Notes: a model not told the origin generated them from the sequence alone. Counted from the stretch's first letter, positions 1 through 10,317 are shown. The stretch: 32,947 nucleotides of DNA from Gnetum montanum (GCA_015680685.1 MNCI01007695.1:14406-47352); one strand, 5' to 3'. Numbers and translations: made by a program.

Positions 1-2281
1 TGCTTGTTAGAATGAAGGATATCCCCCATAACTAATTGGTTGAGCATGGCTAGAATTAATAAATAGAAGGTTGGGATCCTTGCATGTTGGAAATATTAAG
101 ACCCAATCATACTTACCCCATTAGGGTTCACACACTTAATTAGAGTTGACATAGTGGGGCAAGTTATAAGATGTGGTTAATTTATAAGGAGTTGACCAAC
201 TGTGGTACTTGTGACTATAAGATGGTATGCAAGGATCAACATGTCTCCCCATGTGGCAATATTCATTGGGCTCCATGGTTGTTGGAGTATTGAGTGATGG
301 CTCTGATATGGTAACACGAGGTGTTAGGTTTGAAGAGGAAGATGCATCACAGTGTTGGACTTGTGATGAGTTGGTAGATGTAGTGGTTTCTAAACTGTGA
401 TGTCCCTTTCTATGGTCATGTCTAAAGAAGGGATGCCTATGATGTTGTGGAGGATTCCCACTACTATTGATAGTAGAAGCACTAGTAACATTCATGGGTT
501 AATGCTGTGTTGCAAATCCTTCAGGTGCAATTGATGGTGATGTAGAAGGAGGTGAAGGATGAGACTTTTGAAATTGAGGAGAAGTGTAGGGTACCCAAGG
601 TGGTGGTCCTATTGGAGAGGATACGAGTTGATAGTATTGAGGAGAATAATAATAGTGTGGAAAGATAGAGGATGTTGACCTAGTGGGGGAAACAGGATGT
701 TAAACTTGATAAGCACTTAGGTTTGGATGGTATGAAGGGTGTAACCAGTTTGGGGATGGCCTCCCCCATGACTAGGATTGTTGCCACTATTATTGAACAT
801 AGTATTTTTGTATGAACTTTGGATGTAACATTCTTTCCCAATGATCATGCAAATGTGACAAGATTGGGCATTGGCCCTTGGGGTGATTGTACAGGAAAAT
901 GTTACATTGATATGTATGATTGACAGTTAAGTTCTTATTCTCTTCAACCCTTCTTACTGATTGTCTAAAGGTTTTTTGTCTTGTTTCTTGGGTTGTCATA
1001 ACTCTATCTTCAATAATGTTGGCATATTCTCCACATTTTTCATGTATCCATTCCATCATCCTATTAATATTTTCCTCAACTTCATCCAATGATTATAGTA
1101 CTGGCAAAGATGGTTTCACCTCCTTACAATTAGTTTATTTCTCCTCTTCATAATCATGGGCCCTTGTTGATTTTTGGGCCTATTGAGATTTTTCAACATT
1201 CTCCCATTTAGCCATTTCTCCTTCTTCTTTTGCTACCCGCTTGATAAGCTCTTGAAGTTGATGGGTTTGTAGTTTGTATAGTTGACCTTAAGCATACATC
1301 CCTAGGGTTTCCCTTGTATCATTATGGAGCCCATCTATGATATGGTACATTAGCCTCTCCTTGGAGAACACATGGCTTGGGAAGTTATTTAATAGTGCAT
1401 AATATCTTTCTAAGTTCTAAGGGTTCATGTTTCTCTTGTTTCCATTATTGGATTTGTCTCCTCAAGGCTGACACTCTGGCATAGGTTTGATATCGTTTAG
1501 TAAAGAGTTCTACCATTGTTGGCCAACTATGAATTGATTTTGGTTTTAACGATCTGTACCACACTTTTGCTTGGCCAATGAGTGTCATAGGAAAGAGCTT
1601 AAGTTTTTGTCATCCATTATTGATATTATTCCATACACAAGCATCATAGAAGGCTTGTATATGTTGTTGTGGATTTGAATCATAGCCTTCTAAAAAATTG
1701 GAAAAGTTGTTTAAATCAAGCCTAGGTAGATGATTTTCTTTGCAATGCCTATAGGATATTCGAATAGCCTCTTGTATAGGCATTAAGCTCTTAGTGGCTA
1801 GCAGGGGTTCATTGTCACTAAGTGGGTTGTGAGTTTGCAAGTTGAGATGATGTTGTCCTTGTTCATGTTGGTGTTCTCGATTTTCTTTGTAAGCTCGATT
1901 TTTAGTTCTACATCAATCCCTTGAAAGATAGTCATCCGTGTCACAATTTGACGTTGAAGGAGTAGAGGAAGAGAGGGAATTGTAAAACTCGTTATGACTT
2001 TTGTAAGTCTTCCAATCATCCCCAAATAAGTTCTTGTTAGTTATCGAGAAGATCTTAGGCCTTTCGGGCCTCCTTGTTTTATGGGATGTCTCACCCTTAC
2101 TAGAGGTATTAGAGTTGGATGACAAAAGTCTTTGAATATCGTTGGGGTGTTCATGAATGTAGGGGACTCCTGCATAAGGTTGAGTACTCCAAACTTTATC
2201 TTCATCATCATATAATTTGTTTGTTCTCTAATGAATTGCCTTACTCGTTGTTGCATTGTCAAAGTCTTGTGAGAGAGACAT
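1..2281 (-). pseudogene. gag of element C (degenerate, 3' end outside window)
   Basis: Gag polyprotein of a Ty3/gypsy element, which would form the virus-like particle. The start is the ATG at 2281 (MSLSQDF...), about 115 bases inside the primer site, in the same place as the gag starts of A and D. One frame runs from 2281 to about 1400 with only a few stops (TAG, TGA, TAA); later parts change frame. The capsid-like segment lies around 1730-1430: FLEGYDSNPQQHIQAF, then FPMTLIGQAKVWYRSL, then WPTMVELFTKRYQT, the usual retrotransposon gag pattern. A Cys/His knuckle with one Cys changed to Phe lies at 868-906. The C-terminal tail (800-1) is rich in Pro, Ser, Gln and His. Broken by frameshifts and stops; not expected to work. 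Confidence 0.8.
868..906 (-). other. Cys/His zinc-knuckle-like motif in gag C
   Basis: Minus-strand translation reads C-NI-F-LYN-H-PKGQ-C, equivalent to C-x2-C-x3-H-x4-C with the second Cys replaced by Phe. The same motif occurs in the gags of A (16648-16686), B (27918-27952) and D (6337-6375). By analogy with retroviral and gypsy nucleocapsids it would bind the element RNA, but its spacing is not the usual CX2CX4HX4C. Confidence 0.6.
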
Positions 2282-2395
2282 TGTTGTGAAAAGTGTGTGA
2301 ATTAATTGAAATTAATTTCTTTTCTAAAAGATATATCATGAATACTTGGTTACAGTGATCTTGTATGATATAACTAATCTAGATAACTAGCACTA

Positions 2396-2413
2396 TCCTC
2401 GGTAATGACACCA
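2396..2413 (-). promoter_or_regulatory. Primer-binding site of element C (tRNA-Asp type)
   Basis: Minus strand TGGTGTCATTACCGAGGA, one base inside the LTR. It matches 13 of 18 bases of TGGCGCCGTTGCCGGGGA, the complement of the plant tRNA-Asp 3' end. All five differences are transitions, as expected from decay of methylated C. It primes minus-strand cDNA synthesis. Confidence 0.8.
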
Positions 2414-3159
2414 ATGATGAGTGGCAAGGTACCCCTACACTCAACCATACGAATACGAGCATTTCATGCATGATCTGGTCGAATTCTATAGATGGGCTAG
2501 TTGTGGTACCTAGATAGTTACTCGTTGATTGTAGTTCACTATCTTCCCACCTAGACTAGTATTTGCTTTGTCATGTATGGTTTAGTCTAGAGTGAGGTGT
2601 ATGATATGGTTTCTAACCTAGTGCTACTCCTGGAGGTAATGGAAAATAATTTTAATTAAGCTTGGAGGAAAAGGGAAAGAGAGTTAAGCTAATAGGACAT
2701 AGTGGGAGAGAATCTAAACTAGCCTAAGTGTGATGAGAATCTATTCCTTAATCATCCATACACATCTTGAACCTCATGCATGACTACTACTGGGATTACC
2801 AAGTGCAGCTCCTAGGTACGCTACTAGGTTACCAAGTAGTCACACTTAAATGCTTGTGATTAATTCATACTCATTCTACGTTTAAGGAGTTTAGGATGAA
2901 GAGATATTAACTTCAAAAGCAATAAATAATAACAATTAAATGATTAAACTAAGTGAATGTTGCAATGATGAAGTAATGTCAATCTATATTTTTGGTCATG
3001 TGTGTGTCCAAGTATGTCACACTCGAATAGAGGTGCTGTACAATTACAATCATCACACTACCGACATGCACTAGGGAAAAAGAGTTGAGGGAAAAAATTG
3101 ACAAAAAGATCCTACTCTAATACTAGGTTTCTATTGACTTTTCTGTGTGCCCCTTTGTA

Positions 3160-3168
3160 TATTTATAG
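3160..3168 (-). promoter_or_regulatory. TATA box of element C LTR
   Basis: Minus strand CTATAAATA, at the position equivalent to CTATAAATA in the LTRs of A and B. Transcription would run leftwards into gag C. Confidence 0.65.
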
Positions 3169-3184
3169 GCTCACATAGGAACTA

Positions 3185-3270
3185 CAATATCACACATCCA
3201 ATATTGTGACCAGGCCGCGATATCACGTACACAATATCACATACGCGATATCGTGGGTGTGATATCATGG
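3185..3270 (-). repeat. GATATC-type palindrome array in U3 of element C
   Basis: Six short copies of an ATATC or ATATTG core in about 85 bp, several embedded in longer palindromes such as GCGATATCG and ACAATATC/CAATATTG. It keeps four or more CpGs although the surroundings are CpG-poor. It lies just upstream of the LTR TATA box, so it could be an enhancer array; no such array is seen in the other family members. Confidence 0.6.
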
Positions 3271-3379
3271 TCTAATGAATCACGATTCATCAATGGCCTA
3301 AAATCATGGGCCTAATAGTAGATCAAAATTCACAAGACCTCAAAATAAATGAAAGAACTTAAGTAATGGTCAGTTTGGT

Positions 3380-4100
3380 GGTTGAATAAAGGGACCAAAA
3401 GAAAGAGAAGAATGGATCTAATGCATCTCAAAATGAAAAAAATGTCTAGTGGTGGATTAGGCAGATCTACAAGGAATTTTGGGGCTTTTATGGTCCACAT
3501 GCTACTGTTACCCCTAGTTCTTAGGCTTCTTTCCAAGATAAGGGAAAGCAATGGACTCTCAAAAATTATGATAAGTTTGGTGACAAGTATGCATGCTTTG
3601 GAGGATCCATGAATAATCCTCCCTAATGTCCTAGCATATGGTATTTCATCTACTCTAGAAACAATGTTGCTTGAAACTATCTATAAAACCTTAATTAACA
3701 ATTAGGTACAAGGGGTGTAAATGACAACCATTAATTAAATGCTCTTGAGTATCAATTGCAAGCTTAATTGTAAGTAATCAAGGTAAATGAAAGTGGATAA
3801 GAGATTGAGAAAATCTCCCAGAGCTTGGTAGCAATTTAGTAGAATGTCCAAGGAGAATAATCAAAGTAAGAACCTAGCTTGCATTTGATATTGATGGTTC
3901 CAATACAATTCTCATCAAAGATGATAGACACCTTAGTTGATATAAGTACTATTCATAACTTTATTTTATTAAAATAGCTCATAAGTTAATCAAGTTTTAT
4001 TTAATTAGATACATGGAAGTTGTCAGAGATGTGGAGGTGAAAGTTGGCCACTGAAGTGAAAAGCTAGAATTCTTAGTCATGGATTTTAATTCTTTCAAAT
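3380..4100 (+). pseudogene. Remnant of another gypsy gag/protease (weak)
   Basis: This segment lies between the end of the C LTR and the recognisable part of the D LTR. At about 3931-3975 the plus strand encodes TLVDISTIHNFI, resembling the (A/L)(L/I)DSGSTHNFI active site of gypsy proteases (Gly lost). About 60 codons on, WRxKLATEVK resembles the W-x-V-x-LAT-G-x-K strand of IFG7-like or chromovirus proteases. The stretch 3380-3650 has an open frame of 76 codons rich in Lys, Arg, Gly and Ser, which could be a gag tail, but I see no clear zinc knuckle. It is full of stops. The call rests on one motif and gene order and may be wrong. Confidence 0.3.
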
Positions 4101-4204
4101 CATTCTTTGATAATAATGTCTTAAAAAGGAAAAAGTGTTAGTTGCCCATACCTAGATGTGATATGGGGTAATGTGGTGATTAGTTGTAAAGATTCAAGTG
4201 GATT

Positions 4205-4818
4205 ATTCCTAGATATAATTCATGAAAAACAATAAAGATTGAGATTGTTCTTCATAATTGTAGCATCTCACATAGAATATATTTAATTTCTAATTTTTTT
4301 TTATTCTTACTATGTCATTTAAATTTCCTAAGTCTTTTACCATCACTATGTTTATTAGTAAAGGGAGAATAAGTACAACTGGTTTCAAGTGTAAAGTGTA
4401 ATTATTTGGTAAGCTGGTAGTGACTTTACTTATTTCCTCAGTGGTAGGATTATTTGGTAATCCCACTAACAAGTACATCAACCCAAGACATGTATGATAA
4501 GCCAAGACCAAATATTTATTGCCATAGGCTAGAATAGCTTTATTATTTTATTGTTCTTAGTTAATAAAATTTATATCCATTTTTACTATGTTTAGTGTTA
4601 GTGTACTTAGAGCCTACTAACATAGTTTCAACATATATCTCATTTAGAGTTAAACTATATATTTTTAACTTACTAGCTCAAAGTGAGAAGAAAATGATCA
4701 TGAAATCATTAATAACTCACTAGTATACATACATTGTGCATTCACAGATTATGACCTAATCATGTGTGAACACTTGTAATTTGTATGGTTGAGTGTTGGA
4801 ATTTTCTCCTATTCATCA
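4205..4818 (+). repeat. 5' LTR of element D (degenerate; start uncertain)
   Basis: The end at 4818 is clear: TTCATCA is followed at once by the primer site, and 'gtatggttgagtgttgg' just before it matches the terminal LTR block of A, B and C. Homology to the other LTRs runs through 'agtacaactggtttcaag' and two 'atttggtaa' blocks (4370-4480). It can be followed back to about 4205 (the 'attcatgaaaaacaataaagat' and 'gtagcat...tagaatatattta' blocks match 31930-32000 in the 3' LTR). It may begin as early as about 4065. The U3 region and TATA box expected upstream are not recognisable, so the LTR is truncated or eroded. Confidence 0.6.
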
Positions 4819-4819
4819 T

Positions 4820-4837
4820 TGACATTGTTGTTAGGGA
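4820..4837 (+). promoter_or_regulatory. Primer-binding site of element D (tRNA-Asp type)
   Basis: TGACATTGTTGTTAGGGA, one base after the LTR end. It matches 11 of 18 bases of the tRNA-Asp complement TGGCGCCGTTGCCGGGGA, and all seven differences are transitions. It has the most decay of the four primer sites, fitting D as the oldest copy. Confidence 0.75.
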
Positions 4838-4964
4838 TGTGTCAATGTTTGATAGTAGTTAATCTTAATACAGTTCATTGTATCAATCTATTATCAAGTC
4901 TATCTTTTACAGTTAGAGTAATTTTTCAAAAATAAAAACATATTTAACCATTAACTAATTTAAA

Positions 4965-7090
4965 ATGTCTTTTACACATAAATTGAAATCTCCACCTGCT
5001 ATTGATCTTAATGAAAGTAATGATAGGAACTATAATGAAGAGAATTAGAGTGGAAAAATATAAGAAAGAATATCATATGCTCATATTGATTCTTATTATT
5101 TTGATTTCACATTCATTTTTCATTGGGATGAATAGTCAAGATGGAGAGGCTTGCAAGATAACATTATCTTGCCACCAAAATGCTTAGCCTCATCTATGCT
5201 TCAAGCAACCTTATTGAGATCAAATCTTAATCATGCATAAGAAGGGTATTAAGTTACCAAGGACATGACTAGGTCATATTATCCAATAGAGGCTCAAGTA
5301 AGAGGAAATGCTATCATTGTAACAAGATATGAACATGAGAAAGATAAATATTTTGTTCATGTGGAAAAAAATATGTATAAGACAAAACTAAAAAGTCTCA
5401 TTTTTCTCATAAATCTAGTCCCAAATTACTTGTTCTATGCATTGAATATCTTATAAAGTTACGGTTACATTTAACTCTTATAGAAACTTCCACAAAAGAG
5501 GAGATAGACTCCAGACTTATGTGGACTTCGAGGATATAATATAATCCACAACATCATCTTTAATATTTTTATGATGCTTGTGCCCTATATAACATAGATA
5601 ATGATTGTAAAAGATTGAAGTTTTTTCCCATGAAGTAGAAAGTTGCTATAGATCCTTCAAACTAGAATCTATTAGAAGATGGAATATCATGTTAGAGCTC
5701 TTCAATGACAAATATCAAACCTAATCTATAGCATCAAACTTAAGGAAATAAATCCAAGGATGGAAACAAGGAATACATGAATCCCTTGACTTAGCAATGG
5801 ATAGATATTATTAATTATTACATAGATGCATAAGCCATGGATTTTTTCAAAGGAAACAACAATGCCACATTATTGATGGATTAAAAAATAAAACAAAAGA
5901 GACACTTGGAGTAAATGCCCAAAGAAGATTATCAAAGATGAAAAACCATTGAATTCAATGGTTACTAAATCAAGTAGAAAAAGAAGAAGAAGAGCTGCAT
6001 AAGAGAGAGTTAGCTAAAGAATCTAACAAAGACCTTGCCATCAAAAAATAGATGTAAGGATTTTTGAGACATAAGAAGAAGAAACACTAAAATATGTGAT
6101 CTAGCACAAGACTTTGCATATTTAGAAATTAGGAATTGATATTACAAAAAAGATAGATAAATTGTTAGACTCTATGGATGAAAGACCTATAAAACTAGAG
6201 ATTGTAAAAGAGAAAATTGAACAATCATTTAATAGAAATAAGGATATGAAGAACAAGAAGGATAATAGATGTGAGGATTGGAAAAGTCACTATAGTAGAG
6301 GAGGTTACAAACTCAAGTTTTAAAAATGAAAATGATTGCAATGTGTGCCAGTATGAACATCCTAAGGGATGTTAGGATGTTATCCTATTATGGCCTATTA
6401 ACAAGAGTTTGGGGCATATGTATTGAATCCAAAATTTATCAAAAAAAATGCCCAAATGATTATCTTATTCATAAGGTAATTATAGAAAACCATATCAAAA
6501 ATCATATTATCTAAGTAGGACTTATCCTCAATCGCAGAAGTAGTACTAGTAATAGTGGAAATAATTACAATTGTGGGTAATGCCACCATCAAGGAAACAA
6601 TATCCATATCAAAAACTAGATCCTTACACATATTATGTCTCACATCCTATATCTCCTCTAATACTTCCATCTAAGCTTCCTCTCACAACTATTCAATTGA
6701 GTATCAAAAACTTGTAACTCCATGTATGAATTCACAATCTTATATGTCTCAACCAATAGTAGGTCACTATTATCAAGTTCCCAATCCTTTACCACCAATA
6801 CCTCCATTAGCAATGGAAAGAGAACTACCAACATAACCATAACAAAAATTGCTACCAGAGTAGTTTGTACACAAGAGAATATTACTAGTACTAGTGAACC
6901 AAGATCCAGAAAATGTTTCTTCTTTAAGGCAAGTTCAAAAAAGGTTTAAAGGATAGGAATCCCATTTAACCCTACTCCTCCCACACTAAGATCCGAAACC
7001 AGTAGCATGTTTCAAGTATCAATAGAGAAGAATTTAAAGAATATCATGCTTACACAGATTGTAACTCATTAGATAAAGGTAAGAGCACTT
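4965..7090 (+). pseudogene. gag of element D (degenerate)
   Basis: The start ATG at 4965 (MSFTHKLKS) corresponds to the gag starts of A and C. Residues around 5075-5190 (YAHIDSYYFDFTFIFHWDE, then NIILPP) align with THPNEYV.(D/N)FTFILHQD and the IEG.IV segment of A and B. A capsid-like part lies at about 5600-5950 (CYRSFKLESIRRWNIMLELF, then NDKYQT), matching WYRSLKPKSIHSWPTMVELF in C. The knuckle C-NV-C-QYE-H-PKG-C is at 6337-6375, followed by a Gln/Asn-rich tail. Many in-frame stops and frameshifts; not functional. Confidence 0.8.
6337..6375 (+). other. Cys/His zinc-knuckle-like motif in gag D
   Basis: Plus-strand translation C-N-V-C-Q-Y-E-H-P-K-G-C followed by a stop codon where A has a second Cys. 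It keeps all four presumed zinc ligands of C-x2-C-x3-H-x3-C. Confidence 0.6.
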
Positions 7091-7282
7091 TTTAAGAAAA
7101 TAAAAAATCTAGGAAGTCATTTAATCTATCTCCAAATAATAGGAACTAAACCATGAAAAGCTCTATTGGATTCTAAATTAGGGGTGAATCTCATCTCTTA
7201 GAATATATACAAGGCTTAGATTTGACCTCTATGAAAGAAATATAATATTTGACTAGAGTTGGCTAACTAGTCTATTACTATT
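7091..7282 (+). pseudogene. Aspartic protease of element D, N-terminal part (interrupted by B)
   Basis: Retropepsin-type protease that would cut the Gag-Pol polyprotein. The translation contains HLIYLQIIGTKP, a stop, then KALLDSKLGVNLIS; the family consensus active site is ALLDSGSSVNLIS, so the catalytic Asp and Ser remain but the Gly is Lys. NIYKA follows, as in the other copies. The frame stops being protease exactly at 7282, where element B begins, and resumes at 30819. Several stops show it was already decaying or has decayed since. Confidence 0.75.
7278..7282. repeat. Target-site duplication of element B, left copy (CTATT)
   Basis: CTATT directly abuts the LTR start at 7283 and is repeated perfectly at 30814-30818 after the other LTR. 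Five bases is the usual duplication length for Ty3/gypsy integrases. Confidence 0.85.
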
Positions 7283-8067
7283 TAATGAGTGGAAAGGTAT
7301 CCCTATGCCCAACTATATAAATCACGAAGCATTTATGCACGATCCGATAGAATTCTGTGGACCCTATAGTTTCTGGTACACTAGTCTTCTAGGAAGTGAA
7401 CCTTACCCTAAAGGTATGGTACACTAGTCTTTCCAATTACACTTGTGATGGACAAAGGTATGGTTAAGTGTAATTGAAGCATATGATTTTTATTATTTTA
7501 TGTTTTATGTTCTTTGGTGCTTAGAGTAGAGAGATGAAATAATTTAATAGCTAATCTAATTTAACCACTTAACTAGTCTCTAACTAATCCTAACATAAGC
7601 ATTCGGTCCCAATTTCCATACACATCCTGAACCCTTGTATTCACTATTGGGTTACCAAGTGCTACACTAGTAGGCACACCAAGCAATAACATTGCTGGGA
7701 TTACCAAGTGAATACGTGTTTACACTCGAAGAAGTCATACTTATGTACTTAAACTATTTAGCTTAATTAATCAACTAATAGCTTAAAGTCTAATTGATAT
7801 CAATTAATTACATATTTCATGAAAATAATAAATGGATAAATAAATCATTAATCTATTCTAAGTGTTGCAAGGTTTGATCAAAAGACTTGTCTTTATTGTC
7901 ATACACATTGGTGTGGCTTAGGTACAATAGTGCTCAAATAAAGATTTGTACACTTTCTGACTCCTACTGTGGGCACTTAGAGAAATAGTCTAACTTTCAA
8001 ATGGACAAACTACAAGAGCTCTACTACTACTATGACTTGAATTTCCATAAACATAGTTGAGAGCTCA

Positions 8068-8076
8068 TATTTATAG
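8068..8076 (-). promoter_or_regulatory. Duplicated TATA box in B 3' LTR (inner copy)
   Basis: Minus strand CTATAAATA, an exact repeat of the box at 8226-8234, carried by the 158-bp duplication. Transcription would run leftwards, antisense to gag of D. Confidence 0.55.
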
Positions 8077-8225
8077 TTTTTGCTACAATGCTTGAACAGA
8101 GATTTGTACACTTTCTAACTCCTACTGCGAGCGCTGGGGGAAATGTTTTAACTTTCAAATGGACAAACTGCTAGAGCTCTTCTACTACTATGACGTGAAT
8201 TCCCATAAACATAGCTAGGAACTTG

Positions 8226-8234
8226 TATTTATAG
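8226..8234 (-). promoter_or_regulatory. TATA box of B 3' LTR
   Basis: Minus strand CTATAAATA in the context 'gcaaaaactataaatacaag', identical to the box at 30651-30659 in the 5' LTR. Confidence 0.65.
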
Positions 8235-8387
8235 TTTTTGCTATAATATTATGTTGATGGGACCCTATAGATGTAGCAAATGCTACGTTGACGCTACCCC
8301 ATCAACGAGGCAACACCACGTGAACAGGGCCCTATCAACAAGGTTGTGTCCATGAGGGTCATCAACATGATACTTTGATGCTGATCA

Positions 8388-8400
8388 TACCCCTATGATT
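8388..8400 (-). promoter_or_regulatory. Polypurine tract of element B
   Basis: Minus strand AATCATAGGGGTA directly before the 3' LTR. It corresponds to GTCATGGGGGTA in A and GAGTCATTGGAATA in D at the same place. It primes plus-strand cDNA synthesis. Confidence 0.7.
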
Positions 8401-8708
8401 AAATAAAAATTTATCCTCAAGTTCCTTTACAAAATTGGAAAGGTATGAGATTATTGACTAACTCTTGACATAACAAATTGGCTTGATAAAATTGAGTGCC
8501 CAAGTGTACGAATCAACAAATTAAAAAAATTATGGTGTTCATGATACAAAATTGAACACCATGATGTGACTACAAAAAATTGGACAACACATCCTTTGAA
8601 GGCTTGAAGATGGTGGAAAATATTAGATAGTTGTAAGCAGTGGAGGCTCTTGAGATTCTAAGGACCTTCATCAGCTTTGGGCACGTGCAGTCACTAAGGT
8701 TACTATGG
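8401..8708 (-). other. Non-coding 3' segment of element B between third ORF and polypurine tract
   Basis: About 300 bases with no usable frame. It aligns with 10330 to about 10545 of element A ('gagtgcccaagtgtacga', 'ggtgttcatga...gaacacc'), so it is inherited family sequence rather than host DNA. Confidence 0.65.
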
Positions 8709-9455
8709 CTATCCTATTGTAGCTGCAACCTCTAGTTGAAGGTGAAAGGAATCTAGTAATTCCTTCATCTTCTCCTCCCTACTTCAGAGATCATTCACAG
8801 TCCACAAAGCATCATCAATGTGGTCTGGAATGGGAATATCACACGAATAGTGCATTATTCAGAACATCTCATTCATGTTGAAAAATCAAGCAATGAATTG
8901 TTTACATTCAATATTAAATTCCTTAACTATGTTCTACATCTCCTAGTAGTCATTCATACTCTTGGCCAGGTTCTTGGCAATTGATCGTTGATCAGTGAAT
9001 TGTTCCTTGAGAACTTCAAGTATAACATTTTCCACTGCAAGCTTTTGCTTGGTGTCTTTATGATGCTTAAACTCAACCTTGTATAATAAGTATGAGTTGG
9101 CCACTTGTTTCTCTAGTTCTAATCATGGTCATCTGACAGTCAACATGGCTAGACTTATGTAATAGAGATTAGCATGATCCACATATTCTATCATTTTCTC
9201 AATCTACAACTCCTTTGTGTAGTTTTTCCCTTGTTGTAGGCATCTATCCCATCAATGATGGTTGTCACAATTTTTTCCCTTGCTAGAGTTGCTGGAAAGA
9301 TTTATTCATTTTTTCCTTTGTCAATTGGATGTGTTTTTTGTTTACTTCATTTTATAGATTAAGCTATTCTGTGTAATGATCTTTAACTTTCTCAACTTTG
9401 AGAGCTTCTAATTTCTAGGTGACTACCTCGATTGCAGTTTTCTAGTGAAGGACAC
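8709..9455 (-). pseudogene. Third ORF of element B, C-terminal part (separated by nested element A)
   Basis: Minus-strand frame entered from 9455 and ending at a TAG at 8711-8709. The translation is rich in Lys, Glu, Gln, Leu and Asn with heptad-like spacing, for example LELEKQVANSYLLYKVEF and then KQKLAVENVILEVLKEQF, so a long coiled coil is likely. Occasional TAG/TGA stops fall where Gln, Trp or Arg would be expected. The frame is in phase with the N-terminal part at 19532-21541 when element A and one duplication copy are left out. I see no membrane segment. Function unknown. The positions 9451-9455 (GACAC) are the left duplication copy of A. Confidence 0.6.
9451..9455. repeat. Putative target-site duplication of element A, left copy (GACAC)
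   Basis: GACAC before the A LTR compares with GGTGC at 19527-19531 after it. The three differences are all transitions, consistent with an original GGCGC that lost its CpGs differently on each side. The frame of the interrupted third ORF supports exactly five duplicated bases. Confidence 0.45.
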
Positions 9456-10317
9456 TAATGAGTAGCGAGGTACCCCTATGCCCAACCATATGAATTACCA
9501 AGGAATTATGTGTGATCCGGTTCAATTTCATGGACCTATAGTTATCTCATACACTAGTTCCTCTAGGAAGTGAAATGGTATTAAGAACATTTGGTGTCTT
9601 TCCAATTACACTTGTGAGGCTCAAGGGTATGGTTTAAGTGTAATTGAGGTATAGGAATTTTTATCATTTTATGTTTTATGGATGTAATCACCTACAACAA
9701 GAATAAAGGATAGAGTAGATTGAAACTAGTGTCTATTACCTAGCTAGCCTAACACAAGTAGTTGTTCCACTTTTCTGGACACATCTTGAACACATATAGC
9801 ACTACCGGGCTACCAAATATTAAGCATTGTTGGGTTACCAAGTACTATATGAATGCTCGAAGTGGTTGTGCTTGTGTTCATTAATTGCTGAAAATAAATT
9901 GCTTAATGAAATGCATTAAAGTAAAGAACAGGAAAGTAAAATTCAATAAAGAAAATATTAAGCTATTCTCAGTGTTGTAAGGATTGCCAAAAGAGTTTAT
10001 TTTATTTCCATCACACTGCTATGCTAAGGTACATTAGTGCTCGAACAAAGAACCATACAAACTTTAGACTCCTTTTGTTGGCACTAAGAAAATATTCTAA
10101 CTCTAGGAAGAAAAATCAATAAGAGCTTCATTACCTTGCTTGAAAACTAAAAAATAACCAATGACTTACTTGTGAAAACTGGAGCCTAGGCATGATATTT
10201 ATACATTCAGGGTATATACCTCAATGTTAGACATTTGATGTTAGATCCAAGCCTCAACATTGCATACCTTGACGTTGTGTACTCAATGTTGCGGTTGATA
10301 CAAATGGTGCTTCATCA
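9456..10317 (-). repeat. 3' LTR of element A (862 bp)
   Basis: Starts TAATGAGTAGCGAGG and ends TTCATCA, followed by the polypurine tract. It is co-linear with 18652-19526. U3 (about 10205-10317) carries short related repeats (ACGTTG, AATGTTG, AACATTG). Confidence 0.88.
10196..10203 (-). promoter_or_regulatory. TATA box of A 3' LTR
   Basis: Minus strand TATAAATA, equivalent to CTATAAATA at 19392-19400 in the 5' LTR. Confidence 0.55.

Larger units (their letters stand above)
1..3291 (-). mobile_element. Element C: Ty3/gypsy LTR retrotransposon, 5' part only (cut by window edge)
   Basis: Read on the minus strand, this is a 5' LTR, a tRNA-Asp-type primer site and a degenerate gag running off the left end of the window. 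The LTR starts (minus) at the TGATGA-type end at 3291 and ends at 2415, where the plus strand reads TGATGAGTGG as in the other copies. Protease, RT and the 3' LTR would lie to the left, outside the window, so no target-site duplication can be checked. It belongs to the same family as A, B and D: gag segments, primer site and LTR termini all align by eye. Confidence 0.85.
2415..3291 (-). repeat. 5' LTR of element C (877 bp)
   Basis: Boundaries are TGATGAGTGG at 2415 and ...GATTCATCA at 3291 on the plus strand, matching the near-inverted TGATGA/TCATCA ends of the other copies. R-U5 resembles the LTRs of A and B, for example the 'ggttaccaagt' blocks around 2795-2840 and the 'cccctac...caaccata' start. 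The U3 part (about 3170-3291) is quite different from the other copies and carries an array of GATATC-like palindromes. The TATA box is at 3160-3168. Confidence 0.82.
7925..8240 (-). repeat. 158-bp tandem duplication in B 3' LTR
   Basis: Two adjacent copies with period 158: 'gatttgtacactttct' occurs at 7943 and 8101, 'ctttcaaatggacaaact' in both, and the TATA box at both 8068 and 8226. The other LTR of B (29866-30813) has a single copy, which accounts for the LTR length difference of 157 bp. The copies are diverged, so the duplication is not recent. Confidence 0.85.
7283..8387 (-). repeat. 3' LTR of element B (1105 bp, with internal duplication)
   Basis: Starts TAATGAGTGGAAAGG at 7283 (canonical TGATGAG) and ends CTGATCA at 8387, directly before the polypurine tract. 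It is homologous throughout to 29866-30813; the extra length is the 158-bp tandem duplication at about 7925-8240. U3 (about 8245-8387) carries short 'atcaac(a/g)agg' repeats. Confidence 0.88.

Noticed and set aside
762-777. Purine run with TCATGGGGGA in gag C (minus) as another polypurine tract
   Set aside because: It lies within gag coding sequence (SWGRPSPN) with equivalents in the gags of A and B and no LTR beside it.
3382-3612. 76-codon plus-strand frame as a host gene
   Set aside because: No recognisable domain, and it lies in a transposon-derived stretch. Kept only as part of a weak gypsy remnant.
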